DNA from: Marinobacter alexandrii
Lineage (GTDB): Bacteria; Pseudomonadota; Gammaproteobacteria; Pseudomonadales; Oleiphilaceae
NCBI RefSeq assembly: GCF_005871205.1
Contig: NZ_SWKM01000014.1
Location: 226,001 to 290,000 of the forward strand
Direction of reading: 5' to 3'
Length of the DNA stretch: 64,000 nucleotides
In this document: in pieces, positions 18,828 to 29,200 of the stretch
Layout of the letters: each line of letters begins with the position of its first letter
Numbering within the stretch: position 1 is the stretch's first letter
Made by a program: the position numbers and the translations under genes
The notes under the pieces: generated by a model
The model's input: the letters and a program-made list of their open reading frames with translations, nothing else
Told to the model about the DNA's origin: nothing
The model's database searches: none

Positions 18828-21454
18828 AGCTGCAGCGTATGCGCATTGAACAGCTGCGCCAGTTCCGCAAACCCTTCGTTCTGGACAACCTGCAACCCGG
18901 GCTCAACCTGATTCATGGCCCCAATGAGTCCGGCAAGAGCACCCTGGTGCGTGCCATCCGTGCCGCGTTTTTCGAACGCTACCGTTCCACGGCCGTAGAC
19001 GATTTACGCCCGTGGGGTGACTCCGCGGCGGCCCCCACCATTGAGCTGGAGTTTGAGCAGGACGACCGAACCTGGCGCCTCATCAAAAGCTTTCTCCAGC
19101 GCAAACGGTGCGACCTGGCTGTCGGCACCGAAACCTACAGCGAAGACGACGCCGAAGAAAAACTGGCCGAATTGCTGGGCTACCAGTACCCGAAACGTGG
19201 CGCCAGCAAAGCTGAACACTGGGGCATACCGGGACTGCTGTGGGTGGAACAGGGCACCGGGCAGGACATCGAGCAGGCCATAGAGCATGCCGGTGATCAT
19301 CTGAAGTCCGCCCTGAATTCCATGGTGGGAGAGGTGGCCAGTTCCGGAGGCGATGACCTGATCGAGACGGTTCGCAGCCAACGGGACACCCTGCTGACCG
19401 GAACCGGCAAGCCCCGGGGCGATTACCTGAAACTGGAAAAAGACCGCGCCCAATATGAACTTGAAATTGAAGAGCTGAAGGAGCGGGTGCATAAATACCA
19501 GGAACAGGTCGACCGGCTTGGCAAACTGGCGCAGGACTATGATCAGGCCGAGGCCGAGCGCCCATGGGAAGACGCCCAGCGCCAGCTGGAGGAAGCCCGG
19601 GTGCGTTATCAGCAGGTTGAGCGCCTGGAGCAACAACAGAACCAGGAGAAAGCCACTCTAAGCCAGCTGCAGCAAAACCACCGCCTTTTGCAGCAGAACA
19701 AGGAACACCTGGAAGGGCTCAGTCGCCAGATTGAGGGGCGAAAGGCAGAACTGGATCGTGCCGAGCGAGACTTCTCGGTGGCAGAAGCACAAACGCCTGC
19801 GGTCACAGGCCGTTTAACCGAAGCCAGAACCGCCTATGAGCAGGCGGAAAAGCAACGCAAACTGGCGGGTTTGCTGCAAACCCGGGAGCGACTAGAGCAG
19901 GATGTCCGCCGGCTTGAACAGCAAAAACAGGTGCTGACCCAGAACCTTGCCAAAGCAAAGGAATACCACCAGCAGCTTGAGCAAGCCAGGCAGCAGGCCA
20001 GGGAAAATCGTATCGATTCAGAGTTGGTCAAGAAACTGCGAGCAACGGGGAACCAGCTGAACGAAGAGACTATTCGCTCACGGACCATCGCCACCCGATT
20101 GAACTGGCAGCTGGATGCTGGCGCATCACTGACGCTGAACGATGAATCGCTTACCGGGCAAGGTGAGCAGCAGCTTCTGGAAGAGTCGACCCTGGTGATT
20201 CCGGGTGTTGGCACCCTGGGCATAACGCCGGGCGGGGAAGAGCTGGCCAGCACGCGAAGGAAGCTTAAAGCCCTTGAGGAAGATCTGGAAGAACAACTGA
20301 AGACTCTTGGTGTGGAATCCGTGGAACAGGCGGAGGACCGTCTTTCCGCCTTTGAAAGTGCTGGACGAGCCGTGAAGCATGCCGACGAGCTGTTTAAATC
20401 TCTGGCGCCCGCAGGCCTTGAGCAACTTGTCTCCGACCAGAGCGAGGCGGAGGGCGAGCTGGAGAAAGCCAAAAAACAACTGGAAGCCACTCCCAAACCG
20501 GATTCGGAAGAAGATGTGCTTGCCCTGGAAGAAGCGGAGGCCGCCTTCACCCGGGCTGGCACCGCACTGGACAAAGCCGAATCCGATGAGCGCGCGCATC
20601 AGTCCCGTCTGTCTGCCCTGAAACAGGCCCGTGACAATGCCAAAACCGAATGGCAGCGGCTGGCGGATGAAGAAAAGAGCCCGGAGAGGCAACAACAACT
20701 GCGCCAGATAACCACCGACCTGGCGACCATCGAGAAACAGCAGGCCGAACTGGAAGACAGCCTCGAGCGCCGCGAACTGGAAATCCGCGAAGCCCGCCCG
20801 GAGTTTCTCCGGCAGGATATCGAACGCTACCAGAATGCGGTCAATCAGCTGCGCCAGACCCAGGAGAACCGGGGCCGCGAACTCCGCGATATCAAAGTCA
20901 GGCTGGAAGCCTGGGGCGCGGAAGGGCTGGAAGAACAGCTCAACGAGAAAGAGGCGGAGTACGATCAGTGCAATCGCCGCTATCAAGAACTGCATCGCCG
21001 CGCCCAGGCGCTGGACCTGCTGCTGACCCTGCTCACCGAAAAGCGCCAGGCCCTGACGCGTCGACTTCAAGCGCCTCTACAGAAACACCTGAACCACTAC
21101 CTTTCAGTGCTGTTTCCGGAAGCGTCGTTGGAAGTGGACGAACAGCTACGCCCGGGCACCTTCAGCCGGGGTTCGGAACTGGGGCAGATCACTGAACTGA
21201 GTTTTGGCGCTCGGGAACAGATGGGCCTCATCAGCCGCCTGGCCTATGCCGATCTGCTGCGGGAAGCAGGAAGGCCGACGTTGGTGATATTGGACGACAC
21301 CCTGGTGCACAGTGATAGCGACCGCCTGGAAGACATGAAACGCATTCTGTTCGATGCAGCCAGCCGGCATCAGATATTGCTGTTCACCTGCCATCCGGAG
21401 AAGTGGCAGGACCTGGGTGTGCCGCCTTTGGATATTCAGGCATTGAAGGTATAG
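18824..21454 (+). CDS. SbcC/YhaN-like AAA ATPase with long coiled coil
   Basis: An 876-residue Rad50/SMC-class protein. The N-terminal Walker A region is HGPNESGKSTLVRAIRAAFF. Two long coiled-coil blocks rich in Gln, Glu and Leu fill about residues 200-420 and 500-750. The C-terminal half-site has the signature-like LSFGAREQMGLISRLAYADLL and the Walker B LVILDDTLVHSD. No obvious Zn-hook CxxC is seen in the middle, unlike classical SbcC, which matches YhaN-type proteins. It would form a complex with the preceding nuclease. Translational coupling by ATGA supports joint production. Confidence 0.88.
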   Translation: MKLQRMRIEQLRQFRKPFVLDNLQPGLNLIHGPNESGKSTLVRAIRAAFFERYRSTAVDDLRPWGDSAAAPTIELEFEQDDRTWRLIKSFLQRKRCDLAVGTETYSEDDAEEKLAELLGYQYPKRGASKAEHWGIPGLLWVEQGTGQDIEQAIEHAGDHLKSALNSMVGEVASSGGDDLIETVRSQRDTLLTGTGKPRGDYLKLEKDRAQYELEIEELKERVHKYQEQVDRLGKLAQDYDQAEAERPWEDAQRQLEEARVRYQQVERLEQQQNQEKATLSQLQQNHRLLQQNKEHLEGLSRQIEGRKAELDRAERDFSVAEAQTPAVTGRLTEARTAYEQAEKQRKLAGLLQTRERLEQDVRRLEQQKQVLTQNLAKAKEYHQQLEQARQQARENRIDSELVKKLRATGNQLNEETIRSRTIATRLNWQLDAGASLTLNDESLTGQGEQQLLEESTLVIPGVGTLGITPGGEELASTRRKLKALEEDLEEQLKTLGVESVEQAEDRLSAFESAGRAVKHADELFKSLAPAGLEQLVSDQSEAEGELEKAKKQLEATPKPDSEEDVLALEEAEAAFTRAGTALDKAESDERAHQSRLSALKQARDNAKTEWQRLADEEKSPERQQQLRQITTDLATIEKQQAELEDSLERRELEIREARPEFLRQDIERYQNAVNQLRQTQENRGRELRDIKVRLEAWGAEGLEEQLNEKEAEYDQCNRRYQELHRRAQALDLLLTLLTEKRQALTRRLQAPLQKHLNHYLSVLFPEASLEVDEQLRPGTFSRGSELGQITELSFGAREQMGLISRLAYADLLREAGRPTLVILDDTLVHSDSDRLEDMKRILFDAASRHQILLFTCHPEKWQDLGVPPLDIQALKV

Positions 21455-21896
21455 GGGCGTAGTTCCTTAAAACGAACAAGGAATAGCTCCCGATGGTGCC
21501 CACGGGCCGCGAAATCCATCACCGCAACTGAGCTGGATAAATAACGTCCAGCGCCAAAATTAGCCCTTATTGGAACTGGCTGTCTGCCACCATTAATGCT
21601 GCCTGAATTATCTGTAGGGCTTCTGCCGGATTTCTATTGACAGGCAACTGAGTCGCGCGCAGTGTCGTGCTCGTGAACATGTCTACGAAATCGCTGGTTA
21701 TATAGGCACTTGGGGTCAGATCAAGCAGTATTGGTTTTACTACAGAAACGATGCAGCCTACTCATTGGCCGGAATGGTGAGGTGATTGGAAAGCATGAAG
21801 GGCCCATGCCCATCCAGGCGAGGGCATAGGTGAGCTAGATGTTATCTCTCTAGCGACTCGCGACGCTCAGTAGTTATAGCCTAGGGAGCAATTTAG
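21455..21896. other. 442-base intergenic edge of the accessory island
   Basis: There is no intact gene here. The stretch separates the GC-rich sbcC-like gene from the AT-richer island. It contains a decayed minus-strand coding fragment (21567-21755). The last 60 bases lead into the phosphatase gene with an AGGGAG ribosome-binding site at about 21883-21890. I see no tRNA, clear direct repeat or integrase that would mark an attachment site. Confidence 0.6.
21567..21755 (-). pseudogene. C-terminal remnant of an unknown protein
   Basis: Reading the minus strand from a stop near 21757 to the TAA at 21567-21569 gives about 62 uninterrupted residues with protein-like composition, including KPILLDLTPSAYITSDF and NPAEALQIIQAALMVADSQF. 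No start codon or ribosome-binding site of good quality precedes it. It is best read as the 3' end of a gene whose front part was lost when the island inserted. The family is not recognised. Confidence 0.3.
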
Positions 21897-22823
21897 ATGT
21901 ATGACTTGATCGGCGATGTCCACGGCCACGCAGCTGAACTTAAAAATCTCCTCAAAAAAATGGATTATCGTGAGATCGACGGGATATGGCAGCACTTCGA
22001 GCGCAAAGTGATTTTTCTCGGGGACTTTGTCGACCGCGGCCCGGAACAGGTGGAAACCGTCACCATCGCCCGCAACATGGTGAATAAGGGTAAGGCTTTG
22101 GCCGTGATGGGCAACCATGAATTTAATGCTGTAGCCTGGTCCAAGGAAGACCCGCAAATCCCTGGCGAATTCCTCCGGCCCCATACCGATAAAAACCTCG
22201 GGCAGCACCAAGCCTTTCTTGAACAAGTAGGTGAAGGCAGTGAACTCCACCACAGCATGATCGAGTGGTTCAAAACCTTGCCCGTTTATTTGGATTTACC
22301 GGATCTGCGAGTGGTGCATGCCTGCTGGCATCCGGAACAGATAGCCGCCATAGCCAGATACATAAATGCCAAAAATCAGCTGCTACCGGAAGCCTGGGAG
22401 CAAACAACCCGAAAGAATACAGAAGGTTATGAGGCCATAGAGACTCTGCTAAAAGGTTTGGAAATTCCGCTGCCGGGCGATCATCATTTTTTCGATAAAG
22501 ATAAAAACAAACGAACTAATATTCGCGCGAAATGGTGGCGGCAAGGTGAATTAACTTACCGTGATCTGGCCATGGTGTCCTCAAACGTCATCGACAAGAT
22601 CCCTCACGAGCCTGTGGCCTCCCATATTTTGCCGGGTTACGACTGCGAAAAACCGGTGTTTGTTGGTCATTACTGGATGAGCGGCGAGCCTAAACCTTTG
22701 AGCGATCATATTGTCTGCCTGGATTACAGCATTGCGGGCAACCACGGCGGAAAATTGTGCGCTTATCGGTTTGACGGAGAGAATACGCTTTCATGCAACA
22801 AGTTCGTTTGGGTTGAAGCGTAA
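21897..22823 (+). CDS. PPP-family metallophosphoesterase (protein phosphatase-like)
   Basis: A 308-residue calcineurin-like enzyme of the PPP type. All signature motifs are present: GDVHG at 6-10, GDFVDRG at 42-48, GNHE at 72-75, a later catalytic His in VVHACWH and another in FVGHYW. Such bacterial enzymes include serine/threonine/tyrosine phosphatases (PrpA/PrpB) and diadenosine tetraphosphatases; sequence alone does not choose between them. The first gene of the island, it sits 122 bases upstream of the druH-like gene on the same strand, so it might travel with the defence genes. Codon use and AT content resemble the island rather than the core. Confidence 0.85.
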   Translation: MYDLIGDVHGHAAELKNLLKKMDYREIDGIWQHFERKVIFLGDFVDRGPEQVETVTIARNMVNKGKALAVMGNHEFNAVAWSKEDPQIPGEFLRPHTDKNLGQHQAFLEQVGEGSELHHSMIEWFKTLPVYLDLPDLRVVHACWHPEQIAAIARYINAKNQLLPEAWEQTTRKNTEGYEAIETLLKGLEIPLPGDHHFFDKDKNKRTNIRAKWWRQGELTYRDLAMVSSNVIDKIPHEPVASHILPGYDCEKPVFVGHYWMSGEPKPLSDHIVCLDYSIAGNHGGKLCAYRFDGENTLSCNKFVWVEA

Positions 22824-22945
22824 CCGTTCGTAAATTTAGGAAAAAGGTTGTTTTTGCGAATTTTATTGCATGGGCATAGCCGCTAGAGTCCATCGAAGAC
22901 AAGCAGCGTTAAAACTAATAATAATTGAGATAAAAGGACTTAAAC

Positions 22946-25900
22946 ATGGACGTCGGTAGACGCAGTAAATCCAAAGCCTGGATCAATGAGTTCCTGTTCG
23001 TGAGGGGAATGATTGGAGGACCTGATACCAGTCCTCTTTATCAGTACCACGTTACCGATGAGGAATACTCAGAACTGCCAACCATACTCCGGCAATCCAT
23101 TCCAGACATCGAGAGCCCTTCCTATTCCGGTTATTGGTCAGCCGTTTTCTGCTTGTTTGTCGCTGAAAAATACCGACGAGAGTACGACGGTTCGAACCTA
23201 AGCTGGTCGTGGAGTGGCTTCGAGAAGCCGCTCTCAGTTGAACTTCCGAGCCGGCTTCACAGTGAGATCGTCAAAAAAGGGTTGGAATTTTGGAAGCGCC
23301 CGATTCGCTTTCGCACCAATGGTTATGATTACTTGGGTTCTCTTTTTGACGAAGGTGGTCTTCCCTGGCGGCTGGTCCAGAGCGAAACACATGGGTTTGG
23401 CAGAGCCGTTAGGGGTGCTGTAAATCAGTACTACCGAGTGAAGCAGGCCGGCGGTGAAGTCGCTTCGGTGATAGAGAACTACGCATATTCCTTCCCGCAA
23501 ACGTTTCGTACCTCTGAAAAATATCTCCTTATTGGATCAATTGTAGAATGGCTGATGCAGCTGGCTGAAGCACATCCTATTTCCTTCGTTGATGAACCAG
23601 TAGATTATCTCGACGAGCATGCTCCAGATTGGCGAAAGAAGTCGCCTCTGCCACTGAGTGAGCACAATGCTCGGAATCTTATCAACGATTGGCTAAGAGA
23701 TGCTGGCCGTAGCCGCTCTGAGAAAAAACGGTTAGAAGCGGACGAAAAGAATTACACCTGCGAGCACTGGCTGCAGGGCAGTTACGCTAACTGGTCGATT
23801 AGCACTGAGGTCTTCCTCCCAGAAAGGATCGAAATTGAGTTAGAAGGGCACCGAATTCAGAGTACAAGACTAGAAATCGCTTTCTATGAGGGCGATGTCC
23901 TGCTGAAGCGGTCGGGCATCGCCCACGGCAAGGTTAACGATGATCGCTCTTCGATTTCCGTAAATATCCAGTCCCGTTCGGTGACGGTTAATCGCACCAA
24001 TCCGGAGCTGCCTCTTACTATCCAGTTCCTCTCCAATGGTCATCGCATTCACGCGTCCTACTTCGAAGGGAGTGAAGTTGATTACCGTTTTTCGCCTATG
24101 GTTTTTGTGAATGAAAATGAAGAGCTGAGGCTACTATCAACCGCTTCCGTAGTGGTGCCTGGTGAGCAAGCCATTCTTCGAGTTCCTCCTGAAATTCATC
24201 TCGAGACTAAAATAGCGCATGAGGATTTAGCTCACGAAGAAGAGGGCGCTCAATGGATAGGCGTTTCATCAGATCTGGTGCTTGTTGGTAAGCACACTCG
24301 CGTGTTGGTGCGATTTGACCCTAATGCCCGTTTCCAAAAGCCATTTCTTCTTGGCACCGTTTCGCTCTACAGTACTTTGCCGAACCTTTGCTATCGGGGG
24401 TGGCCTAGTGTCTCTGGGATAGATAGTGGCGAACAAAACGACTTTCGCATTCTGGCAAACGGTGAACCTCTGCTTTTCGACTATCAACAGAACCAGGTAG
24501 GCAGCTTTGCTTTGAGTGTGCTTGGAGGTTCTGGGGAAACGCTTTTAAGGCGAAGAATCGGCGTGATACCGAAAGACTTAAGAGTCTTATCTGTGCCTGC
24601 TTCCAGAAATAGTCCGGCCCGCATCATCCTTAAAAGCTCCCGGCGACTCACGCTTCAGGTTCTCGATAGTTCCCTTAAAACCGAGGTCCAGGATTCCGAA
24701 GACGGCTACGGCATAACGATGGAGCCAAAAACTAGCCAATGTGCGCCTGAAAAAATCAGCATTGCACTAACCGATGGTGTTAAGTCTTCAGAACCTGTCG
24801 TTCTGAGATTGCCGTACCCGAAAACAGGAGTTCAGCTTTTTGACGATGAGGGCAACGAGATCAAAGGCGGCTTGATTTCGCTTGACCAGTTAATCGAAAC
24901 GTCAATGACGTTGACGCCCAGGCCTGACAGCCGAGAACAGTTTTTTGTTTGCCTCGAACTTATATCGCAGGACCTTCCTAATTTCCGAAGATATTACCCG
25001 TTCACCGTTAACAAGCAGTCACAACGAATTAGTCTCTATGCGTTTGAGGAAGACATCCAGCAGATGTTGGGCACGGCTATCAACCAGGATGCGTTTGTTA
25101 GAATCCGAATTGAAACCGATCAGATGCTGAAGCAGATTGATGTTGTTCGTTACAACGCTCGCCTTGAAGGTCCTAATTCAATTGGCCGGTTAGAAGTTGT
25201 TGCAGATAGGTTTGTCGCTGCGAGCAATTTTTCCGGCGTTTCTGGCATGCGTCTAGATGATCCTCAGGCTGAATCAGTCGCTGTAACCGAGCGCATGTCT
25301 GAAGGTGTCGGAATGGGTGTTTTCGAGATTCCCACGAAAATGATGAAAAACGGCCCGTGGCTACTTTTTCCGCCGGCCGAGTCGAAAGTGAAGTTTCGGC
25401 CAACGGTTTGGGTCACGGAAAGCTCTCTTGAGGCTTACGAAAGCGCTCCGAAAACTTTACATGCTGCTGCGAAGCTCTTTCATCCGAAACACAACCCTCA
25501 TGTTTTCGATGGTGTAATTGCGACCATGGCGGAGGACCTGTTTCATAGCGGTTGGGATTATCTGCGATCGCTTAAAGATCGCTTCAGCACCCTTCCATTG
25601 TCCGCATTTGAGGCTTGGAAAGCGTTAGCGGCCAATTCCGCCGCATTGGCGGTCGCCGTTTTCCGCCTGGAATTTGATCCAGATTACTGTCGGCGGATGA
25701 GCAACGAGCTTGCGGTCATCTGGGAGACGGTGGATGTTCACACATGGGCACATGTCAGAGGGTCGCAGAAGAAACTCCTGGTCGAAAAGGGGCTTCCAGA
25801 AGAATTCGCCGAAAAAGTTGTCCAAGATAGAATTAAAAGCGTTTCTGAATACATCCCATGTTTTGCACATCTTGCGGAGTATCTGAAAGAGCCAGAGCAT

Positions 25901-26263
25901 CAGAATCTGCAGCAAGCCCCCTATGTGTTCGCGAAATATTGTTTTGAAGATCTGCGTCGCAACCACGCCGATGATCAAAGGTGGCCGGAGTGGTTCAAAG
26001 TAGAACTGACGAACTGGATACATCAGCAAGACTTCCCCGACGAACTGAAGCGTTTGCCGGATGTTGGGTTTTCAAGAGCGGTCGCATATCTACCGATCTT
26101 CATGGCCGCTGTTACCGCAGGTAAAGCCCGCTTTGAAGACTTAACGCCTTCATTGCCCGAATTAAAACTGGGTGCGCGAGTTCTCTCAGACTTCGATCGC
26201 TACGGTTGGTACGAGCCTACTTATTCACTCGTGCTGTCGAACCTCTTGCTTCAACCCGAATAA
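22946..26263 (+). CDS. druH: DruH-like Druantia type III protein
   Basis: A large protein of 1105 residues without a recognisable catalytic motif. The middle looks beta-rich, with many alternating hydrophobic strands (about residues 260-760), and the C-terminal part (about 830-1105) is mainly helical. I find no membrane segments or signal peptide. The call rests on size and on the immediately downstream 2085-residue DUF1998-type helicase: a two-gene unit of about 1100 plus 2000 residues is the described composition of Druantia type III (DruH and DruE). AAGGA precedes the ATG. The role of DruH is not established. Confidence reflects context rather than motif evidence. Confidence 0.75.
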   Translation: MDVGRRSKSKAWINEFLFVRGMIGGPDTSPLYQYHVTDEEYSELPTILRQSIPDIESPSYSGYWSAVFCLFVAEKYRREYDGSNLSWSWSGFEKPLSVELPSRLHSEIVKKGLEFWKRPIRFRTNGYDYLGSLFDEGGLPWRLVQSETHGFGRAVRGAVNQYYRVKQAGGEVASVIENYAYSFPQTFRTSEKYLLIGSIVEWLMQLAEAHPISFVDEPVDYLDEHAPDWRKKSPLPLSEHNARNLINDWLRDAGRSRSEKKRLEADEKNYTCEHWLQGSYANWSISTEVFLPERIEIELEGHRIQSTRLEIAFYEGDVLLKRSGIAHGKVNDDRSSISVNIQSRSVTVNRTNPELPLTIQFLSNGHRIHASYFEGSEVDYRFSPMVFVNENEELRLLSTASVVVPGEQAILRVPPEIHLETKIAHEDLAHEEEGAQWIGVSSDLVLVGKHTRVLVRFDPNARFQKPFLLGTVSLYSTLPNLCYRGWPSVSGIDSGEQNDFRILANGEPLLFDYQQNQVGSFALSVLGGSGETLLRRRIGVIPKDLRVLSVPASRNSPARIILKSSRRLTLQVLDSSLKTEVQDSEDGYGITMEPKTSQCAPEKISIALTDGVKSSEPVVLRLPYPKTGVQLFDDEGNEIKGGLISLDQLIETSMTLTPRPDSREQFFVCLELISQDLPNFRRYYPFTVNKQSQRISLYAFEEDIQQMLGTAINQDAFVRIRIETDQMLKQIDVVRYNARLEGPNSIGRLEVVADRFVAASNFSGVSGMRLDDPQAESVAVTERMSEGVGMGVFEIPTKMMKNGPWLLFPPAESKVKFRPTVWVTESSLEAYESAPKTLHAAAKLFHPKHNPHVFDGVIATMAEDLFHSGWDYLRSLKDRFSTLPLSAFEAWKALAANSAALAVAVFRLEFDPDYCRRMSNELAVIWETVDVHTWAHVRGSQKKLLVEKGLPEEFAEKVVQDRIKSVSEYIPCFAHLAEYLKEPEHQNLQQAPYVFAKYCFEDLRRNHADDQRWPEWFKVELTNWIHQQDFPDELKRLPDVGFSRAVAYLPIFMAAVTAGKARFEDLTPSLPELKLGARVLSDFDRYGWYEPTYSLVLSNLLLQPE

Positions 26264-26274
26264 CAAGGATTTTT

Positions 26275-29200
26275 ATGAGCGGTTATTTCAAGGATCTAAT
26301 AAATCAGTCGCTGGAGCGTACCCGTGAGTCAACGCTTAGCATTCTGAGCGTGGCGGATTCTGGTTTGCGTGAACACCTTGGCAAACAAATGGGTAGCGAT
26401 CTCGGAGCAGAAGGGTGTTTCCTCGCTCCGCCGGTTTTTGAACATACCTTTGGCTGGGAACCTGGAACAACAACGTTCCAAGCGTTGTCGGGCAAATTGT
26501 TAAGTGAAGAAGTCGTCAATGCACTGGCCGAATCATCAGATGAAAATTATCGGTTTGACCGGGACATCAAACCCTATACGCACCAGTTAACAGCTTGGCA
26601 TACGTTACTTGCACCACAACCTAAGTCAGCCGTCATCACCACAGGCACCGGTTCGGGAAAAACGGAATGCTTTATGATTCCGATACTTCAGGATCTTGTC
26701 AGTGAATATCGCGAAAGCGGAAAAGCTTTAGACGGTGTACGTGCTCTGTTTCTTTACCCCCTAAACGCATTGATCAACTCCCAGAGAGAGCGGTTGGATG
26801 CCTGGACCAAGCCGTTTGGTAAAAATGTCCGGTTCTGTCTGTACAACGGGAATACAAAAAACTCTCGAACTTCAGTTCGCAAAGAACAGAAAGATTTACC
26901 CAATCAGATTCTTTCCCGCGAAGAACTCCGTGAGCACCCCTCGCCAATACTAATGACCAACGCAACCATGCTTGAATACATGCTGGTGCGGCAGGTAGAC
27001 GATCCGATTATTCAGAAATCTCGAGAGGCGCAATCCTTGCGCTGGATAGTTCTCGATGAGGCGCACACCTACATCGGGTCCCAAGCGGCTGAGCTGTCTT
27101 TACTCTTGCGCAGGGTTGTCGAAGCCTTCGGAAGGCAAGCTGCAGATATTAGGTTTGTAGCAACCTCGGCAACGATCGCTGATGAAAAGGCAGAAGAGCG
27201 TTTAAGGGAATATCTCGCAGGCCTTGCAGGCATTCCAACGAGCCAAGTTGTGGTCATTGGCGGTCAGCGGCAAGTTCCTGAATTAGCCTTTGATGGGGAT
27301 CACAATGGCTTGTCTTTCGAGCAGCTAAAAAATATTGAGCCCGGAAAAAGTGTGTCTGAGAAAAGATTCAGCTTACTTCGCGGTTCCCGAACGGCTCAGC
27401 TGATTAGAAATACAGTCGTAAACTCTCAAAGACCAGTCAGTTTGACCGACCTCAGCGAATCGGTGGGGGCTTTGCTTGAGGAGACAGCGGATGTTGAGAA
27501 ACAGCAGAAACTTCTTGAGTGGTTAGACCTGCTGACTGAAACAAAAGAATCGACTAGCGGTGAGCCGTTTCTAAAACTGCGAGCCCATTTATTCCAACGG
27601 ATGCTCCATGGCTTGTGGAGCTGTGTAGATCCTAACTGTTCAGAAAAAGCCAGTGAGCTAAAAAATTGGCCTTTTGGGCAGGTGTACGTCCAGCAAAGAG
27701 GACGATGTGATTGCAATGCGCCGGTCTACGAGGTCGGGTTTTGTAATGACTGTAAAACGCCGCACCTCACAGCGGAACATGTTCACCCGTACCTGCGTCA
27801 GGCTAGCCCTTATGTCGCGGACGAGTTTTCTCTCCAGGACGATGTCGAAGATGGCGCAGGTGAGGAGGGGGCCGGCAGTTCCGCGAGAGGTCGTACAGTC
27901 ATTGCGCCGAAACCGCACGCTGCCTTTATCTCTGAGGACTTGGACCTAACAACCTCGGAGCTGGGTGTTCTCGATGCAGACAACAGCATTACGATCTCGC
28001 AGGCAGATGAGTCTGACTCTTTATGTGCGAACTGCGATAGCGCAGGAAGGTCCGCTGGCGGATTTCTTCGAAAGTCCTACTTGGGTTCACCGTTCTACGT
28101 CAGCAATGCGGTGCCAACAGTTCTCGAGTTCTGTCCTGATCCTTCCCGCGACGATTGTGATGGCGCTTCTCCGGAGTCGCTTCCTGGTCGCGGCCGAAAA
28201 TTAATCACCTTTACAGACAGTCGTCAGGGCACTGCCCGTATGGCGGTCCGGATGCAGCAGGAAGCAGAGCGTTCACGTTTGAGGGGGTTGGTTTTTCAGA
28301 TACTAAGGAATAGACAATCTCAGGCAGACGCGGGGCCTAAAGACGCTCCTACGGCGAGTTACGAGGAGTTGATGCAGCAGGTCGAAACCCTGGAGAAAAT
28401 GGGCATGGGTGCTGCTGCTTCGGATGTTAGGAAAAAGGCAGAGCAACTAAAAGGCGGCAGCGTTCAAGAAGATCGACTGGAGATACCTTGGTCCGAACTT
28501 GTCGAAGACCTAGCCGCCACAAATGACCTGAAATACTCGATTCTCGACTACAATCGCTACGCTAATCCTCAGCTATTTAAGGGCAGTGAGGGCAGCTATT
28601 CCATGGCCAGAGTGCTGCTCTTGCGGGAATATGCCCGTCGTCCAAAGAACCAAAACAGCACGGAAACACTTGGCTTGGTGGCGGTCGGCTACAAAGGCCT
28701 GGAAAACGTGACGGAGGTGCCGAGGCACTGGTCAGAAACGAGAGGACCGTCCAGTGCAGGTAAGGATTCAACACCTCTCACGCTCAAGGACTGGCACGAC
28801 TTTTTAAAAGTCGCTTTGGATTTTTACGTTCGCGAAAACACGTTTCTGCGTTTTAACGAGACTGAGCGCTCGTGGATGGGCGCGAGGTTCGCACCGAAAG
28901 AGCTGTTTGCGCCTGGAAGCGATGTGAATGGCACCAGAACAAAATCATGGCCTCAACTGCAGAAAGGACAGCAATCGCGCTTGGTAAAGCTTTTGTTCAT
29001 GGGCTCTGGCCTCAATTCGGAACTCGAATCCCATCGCAATAAAGTAAACGACTGGCTAAAAGAGGCCTGGAGTGTGCTGACCAGGGCTCAAATATTACAG
29101 TCGCAGGGAGAGGGCTATGCTCTTTCTCGGGAGACTTTGACGTTCTCTCTGCCTCAGTCGGGCTGGGTGTGCCCAGTCACAAACCGGCTTATTGACACTA

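Noticed and set aside
20126..21070. 314-residue ORF antisense to the sbcC-like gene
   Set aside because: A Phe/Leu-rich pattern arises from antisense reading of Gln/Glu/Lys-rich coiled coil.
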